A program made the position numbers and the translations under genes. 64,000 nt of DNA from Corinectria fuckeliana (Eukaryota; Ascomycota; Sordariomycetes; Hypocreales; Nectriaceae): assembly GCA_019137255.1 (NCBI GenBank), contig WPDH01000068.1:63388-127387 (forward strand), in the 5' to 3' direction. Shown here piece by piece: positions 21,141-30,300 of the stretch. Position 1 is the first letter of the stretch; each line of letters starts with the position of its first letter. The notes beneath the pieces were generated by a model, which did not search any database, was not told the DNA's origin, and saw only the letters and a program-made list of their open reading frames with translations.

Positions 21141-21725
21141 ATGGCTTCTCAAACCCCCAACATAGAGAATCTTGTGACTAAGAACGCTTTATATGCATCC
21201 ACATTCACCGATGGACACCTGTCTCTTCCACCAGCGAAGAAATATACTGTTGGTAAGTGTTCTCTAGGATAGCCGTAACCTTTACAATCTTGTTCATGCC
21301 CCATAGTAACTTGCATGGACGCCCGAATTAATCCAAATGCCGCGTATGGTATCGACCTTGGCGATGCGCATGTTATCCGCAATGCTGGTGGCAATGCTAT
21401 AGATGCACTTCGCTCTCTGGTGATATCGCAACAACTGCTCGGAACACAGGAAATCATCCTAATCAAGCACACCGGCTGTGGTATGCTGATTTTTGATAAC
21501 AAGGTTGCGACAGGATTGGTGCACACACACTTGGGGGAGGCGGGGCTTAAAGAATTGAGCAACTTCGTGGGTGGGAAGGGTAACTTTCAGACGTTTCAGG
21601 ATGTTAAGGTCGCGGTACAGAATGATGTCGAGTTGTTAAGAGCGAGTCCATTGATTCCAAGCGAAATTGTCATTAGCGGCTGGATTTATGACGTTGAGAC
21701 GGGACAGGTTGACAGAGTTGTCTGA
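21141..21725 (+). CDS. Beta-class carbonic anhydrase
   Basis: Two exons (21141-21252 and 21307-21725; 54-nt intron with GTAAGT donor), 176 residues. It interconverts CO2 and bicarbonate. The zinc site is complete: Cys40 in the CMDAR motif (with Asp42/Arg44), then His92 and Cys95 in KHTGC. GDAHVIRNAGG is the conserved loop of the family. The length and sequence type match the short, bacterial-like beta-CA group found in many ascomycetes. There is no targeting signal, so it is probably cytosolic. Start chosen at MASQTPNIENL; in-frame ATGs at 21126 and 21030 would add 5 or 37 residues with no family resemblance. Confidence 0.9.
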
Positions 21726-22047
21726 GTGATGAATGGGATGCATCTTAATCAAGGTCACAAGCATTTCAAAGGCCTTGAAACCTTTAATATTTGTGACAGA
21801 ACCGCGAGCGGGAGATCGGGCCCGGCGTTAAGCGGAAGCCGACTAGATTGCAGATCATAGTTAACTGTACCTTGCAGATCGTGACCGGAAATGTCATGCT
21901 GAGAGAGATTTCTCACGTGCTTTAATTAAGTAGCGGGGTTGTACATATGACAAAGTCCCTCACGCAGTACGTACGATTCCAAGAGTTCAGTTTCCTCTTT
22001 CCTCTTGTATCATCTCCAACCTGCCACACGACGATGCGCTTTGACTG
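21726..22047. other. Intergenic region
   Basis: About 320 bases between carbonic anhydrase and the DUF924 gene, including a pyrimidine-rich leader (about 21990-22020). No gene is supported. Confidence 0.4.
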
Positions 22048-23067
22048 ATGAACACCCAGACAGTCCCGTTTACAGAAGCCCCCCAGCCCACAACAGCACA
22101 AATAAGCCAGATCACAATGTCAGACCACGAGGACCTCCTTTCCCTCATAACCCCTGCCCTTTTGACGCTTATCGCTGAAGCTCAGCTCCCATACTCCAAG
22201 ACTGCGCCTCTCAATTTCGCCGAGGTGACTGCATCCATGTCTGGCTCCCACTTCAAGGATGCCTGCGAAGCTAGTACTGCCCGCGCTGCCCTCATTGCCC
22301 TTAGCAGGCTGAGCCCCGGCGGAACAACCCCAATCCCACCCAGTCTAGATCTCATGTCCTTCCTCCCGCCTCCCTCATCGCCGGCTTTCCCGCAGCAGTG
22401 CTACGGCCTTCAGATCCTGCTCGACCAGGCATCGCGCGTGCTCTTCGGCGGCATCGACGGGCGTTGGCAGTCAGCATACTTCGGCCCGCTCGCACGCCAG
22501 CTCGCGGGAAAGTGGTACGCCTTGTCAGAGCCCCTGCGGCCGGATAGCTGGGCACGGTGGCGCGACGATGTGGGCGTGAGCAGCTTTGACTATTGGGTTG
22601 TATCGCGGCTAACATGGTCGGCGCCCTTCCTGCACGCCGAGGACCTGGAGAGCCAGAGGATCGGGCTGGCGCTGGCGGAAGACAGTCGAGTGGCTGTGGA
22701 GGCATATACAGGGATAGGCGATCCGTACCGCGCAACGAGGGATGCGCTTCTCAAAGATGATCTTGTTTTCCTACGGGAAGTGTTCAAGGGTCCACCACTG
22801 GAAAAGACGCATGAGGAAGAAGGGGGCACTATAAGCATGAGCAGCTGGGCATTCTGGTGGTGTATGATCAAGGACGCCCACTGGCCCATCATTGAGCGCT
22901 TTGGGCGGTATCCGTATCGCAATACGATCTTGGGCAGGGAGAGTACAGCGGCAGAAGAGAAGTGGCTCGAGGAGACGGGTCACATTGCTGAGGCACCGCC
23001 GGATGTCGCGGCTAGGGTACGAGATGACGTTGAGAAGGGAAGGTGGACGCCTCTCGGGGAACAGTGA
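22048..23067 (+). CDS. DUF924 (TPR-like) family protein
   Basis: Single-exon gene of 339 residues. The family marks of DUF924 (PF06041) are clear: APFLHAEDLESQRIGLAL and, in the C-terminal third, IERFGRYPYRNTILGREST followed by EEKWLEE. DUF924 proteins are all-alpha and mostly bacterial, with scattered fungal members; the biochemical function is not established. The fungal protein has an extended, Pro-rich middle (PPPSSPAFPQ). The start could also be the ATG at 22117 (MSDHEDLL), which lacks the Thr/Gln-rich leader. It is tail-to-tail with the FAD monooxygenase pseudogene. Confidence 0.82.
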   Translation: MNTQTVPFTEAPQPTTAQISQITMSDHEDLLSLITPALLTLIAEAQLPYSKTAPLNFAEVTASMSGSHFKDACEASTARAALIALSRLSPGGTTPIPPSLDLMSFLPPPSSPAFPQQCYGLQILLDQASRVLFGGIDGRWQSAYFGPLARQLAGKWYALSEPLRPDSWARWRDDVGVSSFDYWVVSRLTWSAPFLHAEDLESQRIGLALAEDSRVAVEAYTGIGDPYRATRDALLKDDLVFLREVFKGPPLEKTHEEEGGTISMSSWAFWWCMIKDAHWPIIERFGRYPYRNTILGRESTAAEEKWLEETGHIAEAPPDVAARVRDDVEKGRWTPLGEQ

Positions 23068-23097
23068 TAAGATTAAGTATTGGCTGCTAGGCTCCTA

Positions 23098-24343
23098 CTA
23101 CAAGAGCCCTAGTACTGTGGAAGGTGGAAGTGGAAAATCCCCATCACTCTGCTTGAGCTTGCTCGCCAACCATGGGATTTCCACCAGCTTAGACACAACC
23201 TTTGAAAGTGCCCGTACAAAGGTATGGAACAGCCATCTCTTCCATACTCTCTCGGGATGGGCAATGGCCGGAACAAAAAAGGGGATTTTCTGAGACTCCT
23301 CGACAAATGGGCGAAAGGTGCTTTCGTAGGCCTCCAGCGCCTTTGTAGGGTCCTCACCGTCGATGGGCTTGCTCAGTTCCCCCGCAAGGACGTAGGCTCC
23401 GGTGATGGCGAGTGAGGTGCCCATCCCCGTAAAGGGGGTCGGGGCATAGGCGGCGTCTCCGAGGTAGACGGCGCGAGAGTTGGACCATTTAGACATCTTG
23501 ATCTGTTGGATGGCGTGGAAGTAAAAGTCAGGGGCTTGGCCCATGGCGTCCAAGATCCTCTCCGCTTCCCACCCTGCATCTGCGAACTCTCGTCTCAGGA
23601 GATCCTCTTGCGTCTGTCGGTCGCTTAGATGCTTCCAGCCACGCTTTTCCCCGAGCCTCGTTGTAGGGCACGAGAGAGAACAATGCCCTGATAGTGCCGT
23701 GTGGGTCGGGCCTAAGGCTGAAGAGCCTTGACTGAAGGGCGAGATAGATGTTCCACCAGTCGTTGTCCCTGGGCGAGCGTGGAATAGACCAGTAAGCGAC
23801 GTACGTGCCTAAATCGATCACTTGAACACATTCTGGAGGGAATCACTGCTTTCGAATCTTTGACCACTGGCCGTCTGCTGCGATCAAGAGGTCAAACTCC
23901 TGTACTTCTCCGCTGCTCAACATGACCTTGACGGAGTCGTTGTCATTTGAGATGACTTCTTTTATGGTGGTACCGAGCAAGTAGCTGACATTCGGGTGGT
24001 CTTTAGTCGCCTCATGGAGGACCATTGCCAAGTCTCCGCGAAGAATCTCGAACTCCGACGTGAGGGCTGCAGAGAAACCCTGCTTGACGGGAAAGGGTGC
24101 AAATGGCCGTCCCTTTGGATCAATGAACTGCGAGCCCTTTTCCGTCGTGTTGAGTCGCTGGATTTGATCCATGAGGCCCATCTTCTGGAGCACCGTGAGT
24201 GCGCTGCCTTGGATATCAACATTCTGTCCATGGGGGAGGAGAGATTGGCTCTTTTCGACGACGGTGATGCGTGCATCGGCCTTGGCTAAGAACCAGGCCA
24301 AGGTAGACCCAGCAATGCCCGTTCCACTGATGAGGATGCGCAT
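23098..24343 (-). pseudogene. FAD-dependent aromatic monooxygenase (TetX/UbiH-like), disrupted
   Basis: The gene starts at ATG 24343 with a classical dinucleotide-binding motif (ISGTGIAGSTLAWFLAKAD). It continues through the AADG motif (IAADGQWSKIRKQ) and ends with the GD motif (YLGDAAYAPTPFTGMGTSLA), all in the order of flavin monooxygenases. Two lesions break it. A TGA at 23845-23843 follows RKQ, and the same frame continues immediately into FPPECVQVIDLGTYVAYW. A one-base frame change near 23622-23630 separates AWLEAS from SDRQTQEDLLRREF. No GT-AG intron can remove either lesion. Without them the protein would be about 415 residues. It is divergent from the Zn2Cys6 regulator at 24676, a pairing common in specialised-metabolite loci. 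Sequencing error is possible but would need two independent events. Confidence 0.8.
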
Positions 24344-24675
24344 AGCAAGGTTCAAAGTGGTCGCGAGTATATAACAAAATGTCGTGAGACTCCGGAGCAG
24401 CCTAATGTGAAGGGACGATGCATTGTCTTCGGCGAGGGATGAAGTCGAGGAAGAACCATACTTATACACGCCGTCTTCAAGGAGTGCCAGTCTCTGGATC
24501 TCGAGGCGATACAATATGTTTGTACGGTTTGAGCCTTCGTTGCGATGGTAATACTAGGTAGCGGTACCGGTTAGCGCAGGCCGAGGAATGTCAGTGGAGT
24601 TCGGGCGTCGTCGGGCCCGAGAGACTTCGGGCCCCGAGCTGCGGGAACTATTCTGATATAAGTAAACGGGACTCT
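24344..24675. promoter_or_regulatory. Divergent promoter region, FAD monooxygenase and C6 regulator
   Basis: A 332-base interval between two divergent starts. It contains GC-rich sequence with scattered CGG/CCG triplets near 24590-24640, the half-sites bound by Zn2Cys6 proteins. No single inverted pair stands out, so autoregulation is only a possibility. Confidence 0.3.
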
Positions 24676-27139
24676 ATGACTAATCAGAAGCTACACACGA
24701 CTTTTGTGCTGACTATGAATGCGCCTTGCACATTATCGTCATTAGGCGCTATTCACAGCTCCAAGTCATACTCACTAGATGCCATGGCGACTGCACCTTC
24801 TTCACCTTCCTCGAGCGTGGCTGTTAAACCGACCTTTGCATGCGTTCGCTGCGCTGAGCGAAAGGTCAAGTGTGACCGGCGAAGACCATGCAGTGCGTGT
24901 GTCAATCACAAAGTTGACTGTGTCTTCCAGCCACCACGGCCACCTCGAAAGAGACACAGAATTGTCAAAGACCACATCCTGACGGATCGCCTCAAATATT
25001 ACGAAACGCTGCTTCAACAGAGAGGCATCGATCCGATCAAGCTGCCAGATACTCCTGATTCTGATCCACAGCAAAGATCGAACCACACAGGGACGGCGGT
25101 TCCGAAAGAATTCAACCTACAGGCTCCCTCCGCCATCGAGTCCGAGGCGAGTGGAAGTATCAGCAAGACACAGGTCATACAGGTCCAAGGGCGCTCCATC
25201 TTTGTTGACAAGTGAGTATACTCGAACATTGGTAGTATACGCTAACCCCTGCTTATTAGTAGCTTATGGTCGAGAGTCGTAGAAGAAGTGAGTTTCCTGA
25301 GCTGATCGGTTGCACTCAACGCTCGTCCGGGAAATCACTAACACCACCGTTAGTTCGACACCCCCGAGGACGCTTTAGAAGACTACTCGAGTGACCCAGA
25401 AGCATCCGATGATGACTTCAGTTTTGTGCTCATCAACCAACCGAAATCCAACGCCAGATCCCGTCATCCTCCGCCCACGCGCATCCATCAGTTATGGCAG
25501 ATTTTCATAGAGAACGTCGATCCTCTGACCAAGGTTGTGCACGTACCCTCGTTACGGCCAGCAATCCAAAAAGCCGCGAGCGACACCGAGACTATACCAC
25601 GGGGCTTTGAAGCGCTCATGTTTGCCATCTACAGTGCAGCTGTCATGTTGCTGAACGACGATGACCGTAAGCAAAGACTCCGTGAGCCCCGAAAGACCTT
25701 GCTTTCACGATACATAGCTGCTACAAAAGCTGCATTATCCCGAGCTAGGTTTATGGGAACCACTAGTCTCGTTGTTCTGCAAGCATTGATCCTTCATCTA
25801 CTTTCAGTGCGAGACATTTACGAGCCACGTGCCGTCTGGTCCTTGACAGTTGTGGCCGTTCGTATCGCACAAGGTATGGGCCTTGAGCGCGACGGAGTAT
25901 GTATAGGCTTGTCTCCATTCGAAACTGAGATGCGGCGACGCATTTGGTGGCTGTTGAAGACGCACGACTATCGCACTGCTGATCTACGTGGCCTCCCCAA
26001 GTTCCGAGATCTCGACATTGGCCCGGATAGCACGATGCGGCCGTTCAATGTCAACGATGATCAGATCCATCCGGGACTGCCTTCACTCCCGGCCGGGTCT
26101 AAGACGCTAACAGATGTGGCCTTTGTTGCTTTGAAATACGAACTTGCCAACGTTGCTGCGGGCCGTGTCGCTAAGTTCCGCCAGCAAGGAAAGGACTTCA
26201 GCCAGTGGGACCGGGACATGGCGTCGGGGGGAGACAAAGGAGAGACGGAAGCTTTAGGAGAAATCGAAGCGCTTCTCGAGATGAAGTACTTGCGCTACTG
26301 TGACCCTTCACAGCCGTTGCACCTCATGGCAATGCTGATGGCTCGATCTGCCATGAATACCATCCGCTTCATGACACATCATCCACGGCGATGGGCCAGC
26401 ATAAGGCAGACACCCCTTTCCGAGCGTCAACAGATTTGGGAAGTCAGCATCAAGCTTCTCGAGCAGCACAACATGTTGCAGTCCACCCCCCATCTCAAGC
26501 AATTTGCGTGGCATGCAGCATACGTCATGCAGTGGCACGCCTTTATCCGCGTCCTTGACACCCTCCGAGCGAATCCGCTCATAGCAGACGCCGAGAAAGC
26601 ATGGGGGTTTATTGGAAACACGTACGATAACAAACAGGCTATTGTTTTCGACACGAGAAAGCCCATCCACGTAGCCGTGGGCAGTCTCTGCTTGAAAGCA
26701 TACAATGCTCGCGCAGCCGCCCTAATACAGAACATGGACGCTTGTCCCCCGGCTACACCGAAATTCATCTTGCAGCTACGTCAACAGTTCCATAATGCAG
26801 AGGCGAAAATGCAGGTATGAGATGCAAAGAGTAGCCACGCTAAGGATCCAGTCTCTGACACCATCTTCTCAAGCGATACATTGAAATCTACGCAGCCTCA
26901 CGTCGCAACCGCCTACTATTGCTCACTCCGGTGGCGGTGCTACCGACGGCGACCCATTTTGGTTTGAAAACGGGTTCAACGACGGCCAAGCTAGCAAATT
27001 AAACGGTGTAATGGACACGGACCTAGAATCCATTCTAGCTCTAGATCCCCGTCTAGAGGATAGCACTTTCCAGACTATCACCTGGGAACAATGGGACACC
27101 TGGCTTACTGAGTCTAACACGGTGGCTCTAGATTATTAA
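24676..27139 (+). CDS. Zn2Cys6 transcription factor, specialised-metabolism type; C-terminal frame uncertain
   Basis: Exons 24676-25211, 25260-25287 (28 nt) and 25354-26814 join in frame. The likely start is ATG 24781 (MATAPSSPSSS), with ATG 24676 as an alternative. The zinc cluster is complete (ACVRCAERKVKCDRRRPCSAC plus a distal Cys). An acidic stretch (DTPEDALEDYSSDPEASDDD) precedes the middle homology region: LWQIFIENVDPLTKVVHVP, RGFEALMFAIYSAAV and MRRRIWWLLKTHD. Intron 3 (donor at 26815, AAG acceptor ending 26873) leads to RYIEIYAAS. After that the reading splits: the joined frame stops at 27002, but a neighbouring frame from about 26895 to 27139 encodes a typical acidic, Trp-rich C-terminus (ILALDPRLEDSTFQTITWEQ). 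A one-base frame change or an unrecognised exon is needed. Nuclear regulator, probably once controlling the adjacent monooxygenase (inference). Confidence 0.82.
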
Positions 27140-27347
27140 GAAAGGGAATGGTTGTGAGGGAGCGATTGAATGTATAAGTGCAAGTGTGCAAGTGTGGGAT
27201 ATAGTTAACACTAGAAATGGGAATGTCTTTACATAAAGTAATAATAGTTTGCATAGCTAAGGAAATCCAACAGGCATCATAATGAAATAAAACATCCTGT
27301 AATCCCAACTCTCAACTGATACAGAACGCCCAAGGAGAAGAGAACTA

Positions 27348-30300
27348 TCAAATGATGGTAGCGCGAGCGACCTTGCGAGCGGAGGTCGACGTGCTTTTCT
27401 TGCTTGTCGTAGTTGTAGTTGCTTTACGAGTAGTAGAAGTTGGTTTGACGGAAGTCTTCAACGTAGTGACAGTCGACGTCTTCTTGCTGCTGGTTGATGT
27501 AGTCTTCGCAGTAGAAGTTTTGCTAGTGGACTTTGCAGTTGTCGACGTGGTTTTCTTGATTGAAGCCGTGCTCGTAGTCTTGGCGGCTGTTGACGTGGAC
27601 TTCTTGCTGGTCGTAGTCGGGGCCTTGGCTGTTGAGGTAGACTTGCTGGTTGTGGTCGTGATCTTGGCTGTTGACGTGGACTTTTTGGTGCTGGTCGTGG
27701 TTGTGGCTTTGGATGTTGAGGTAGACTTGCTAGTCGTGGTCTTGGTTACTGAGGTAGACTTGCTAGTCGTGGTCGTAACCTTCGCCGTTGACGTGGACTT
27801 TTTGGTGCTGGTCGTGGTTGTGGCCTTAGTTGTTGAGGTAGACTTGCTAGTTGCAGTTGTAGTCTTGGCTGTTGACGTGGACTTCTTGGTGCTGGTCGTG
27901 GTTGTGGCTTTGGATGTTGAGGTAGACTTGCTAGTTGTTGTTGTAGTCTTGGCTATTGACGTGGACTTGTTGGTAGAGGTGCTGGTAGTGCTTGTGCTCG
28001 TGGTCTTGGTTGTTGAGGTAGATTTGCTAGTAGTGGTGACCTTTGCGGAAGTTGTAGATGTAGAGGTCTGTTTGGTGCTGGAAGTGGTTGTTGAGGCTTT
28101 CTTGCTGCTAGTACTGGTTGCAGAGGTCTGTTTGCTGCTAGAAGTGGTCTGAGAACTGCTGCTACTAGTTGTCTTGGTAGATGACGTAACCTTGCTACTG
28201 GTTGTCAGCGTCGTAAAAGTTGACTTAGTAGTTGATGTAGTGGGCGGCGCTGTAGTAGTTGTGGGTACTTTTGTTGATGTTGTTGAGCTTGTTGTTTGAC
28301 TGGTAGACTCCGAGCTTGTGGTGGAAATAGAACTTGAGGTCTTGGTGGAACTAGCAGTTGAGCTCGTGGTCGGGGAGGTAGTTGAGCCTGTGGTGGAGCT
28401 CGTGGTCGAAGAACCAGTTGAGCTCGTAGTGGTTGCAGTAGTTGAGATCGCTATGGATGAGGTCTCCAATGTGAAATCATCTGAAGCCGTCGTCGAGATA
28501 TCCCCTGACAACTCAGTCGAAGAGGAATGTGAAGATGTCTTAGTTACATCGGTAAATCCTGTGGTGGAAAGTTCCTCTGTTGTAGAGAAAATATCAGGAC
28601 CCTCAGTAGAGAAAGTCTCGGTCGACGAAGCCCCAGGCTCAGAAGTATCTGTGGAGGAAACAGAAACAGCCTCTGTGGAGGAGACCTCCGGAGTCTCTGT
28701 AGAGGTAACATCAGGCCCAGAAGTTTCTGTAGAGGAAATTTCGGGCTTGAGAGTCTCCGTGGAGGAAACGTCAGGCTCAGAAGTACCCGTAGAAGAAACG
28801 TCGGGTGCAGCAGCCGTGGTAGAAGAAGTTGTTCCGGGCTCAAGAGTGTCAGTAGAAGAAGATTCGGGCTCTAGAGTCTCGGTCGAGGAAACAATAGGCT
28901 CAGAAGTCTCTGTAGAAGAGGTGTCGGGCTCGGGAGTCTCTGTGGAAGAAATGTTGGGAGCTTCTGTAGAAGACACATCAGGCTGTAGAGTCTCTGTAGA
29001 GGAGACTCCAAGAGTTTCGGTCGAGGAAACCTCGGGCTCGGGAGCGTCTGTAGAGGTGACCTCGAGTTCAGTAGTCTCAGTAGAGGAAGTCTCTGTAGAA
29101 GAAAAGCTGGGCTCAGGAGCTTCGGTAGAGGAGATCTCAGAAGTCTTGGTAAAGGAGACCTCAGAAGTTTCGGTAGAGGAGACCTCAGGAGTCTCAGTGG
29201 AGGATACCTCAGTGGAGGAAGATTCTGTAGAAGAAATATCGGTTTTTGTAGAGGAAACCTCCTGAGTTTGTGTAGAGGAAGAATCAGGAGCCTCAGTCGA
29301 GGATACCTCGAGAGTCTCGGTAGAGGATACCTCAGTGGAGGAGGATTCTGTAGTGGAAACCTCCAGAGTCTGTGTAGAGGAGATCCCAAGTGTCTCGGTA
29401 GAGGAATCATGGGTAGTGGAGACACCAGACTCTGTAGACGAAGCCCTAAGAGTCTCAGTGGAGGAGGCCTCGAGAGTCTTTGTAGATGAAACATTAGAAG
29501 CCTCAGTCGAAGAGCCCTCAGGATCATCGGTAGAGGAAACCTCAGTACTCTCTGTAGAGGAGTCAGATGGAGTTGTGGTTGAAGTATCTTCTGTAGTAGT
29601 CGAGATTGGATTCTCTAGAGTGGTCGTAGACGAGTCAACTGAAGGCGTTGTCGGAATATCATCTGAAGTGGTCGATGATATTATAGTAGTAGTCAGAGAA
29701 TTTTCTGAAGCTACTGTTTCCGGAACATCTGAGATTGTTGCTGAAGTTTCCGTTAACTGAGTAGCGGACGAAATCTCCGAAGTCGTGGTCAATGAAGAAG
29801 ACTTAGAAGTCACTGCTGCTGTAGTCTGCTCTACTGTAGTGGTAGATGGGGTGTCGGAAGTAGTCGTAGATAGTATCTCAGAGGAGGTCTGCGAAGAGAT
29901 ATCCAAGATGGTCTCTGAAGAGGTCTCTGAAGAGGTCTCTAAGATGGTCTCGGAGGGGGTTTCAGAGGTGGTCTTCAAAGTCACACTTGAAGAATCCTCC
30001 AAAGCTGTCGAAGAAGTGTTCTCTTGAGTGAGAGAAGATGTGGTTTCGGAGGCCTCTAGTGTCTCTGTCGAGGAGCTTTCAACCACTATAGAAGAAGTCT
30101 CTAGAGTAGATGAGGCAGTATCGGAAGGGCTCGTGATACTGATAGTTTCTGAGTTTGGAGCAGACGAGGTTGAAAAGTCTGTAGAAGGGGTAGTTTCTTG
30201 GCTGGTTGTAGCTGATCCTGTGGTAGAAGACGGTGTAGTGCTCATACTAGACGAAGTCTCCAAGGTCTCAGTCTCCGAAGTCCCAGCCTCTGAGGAGTCA

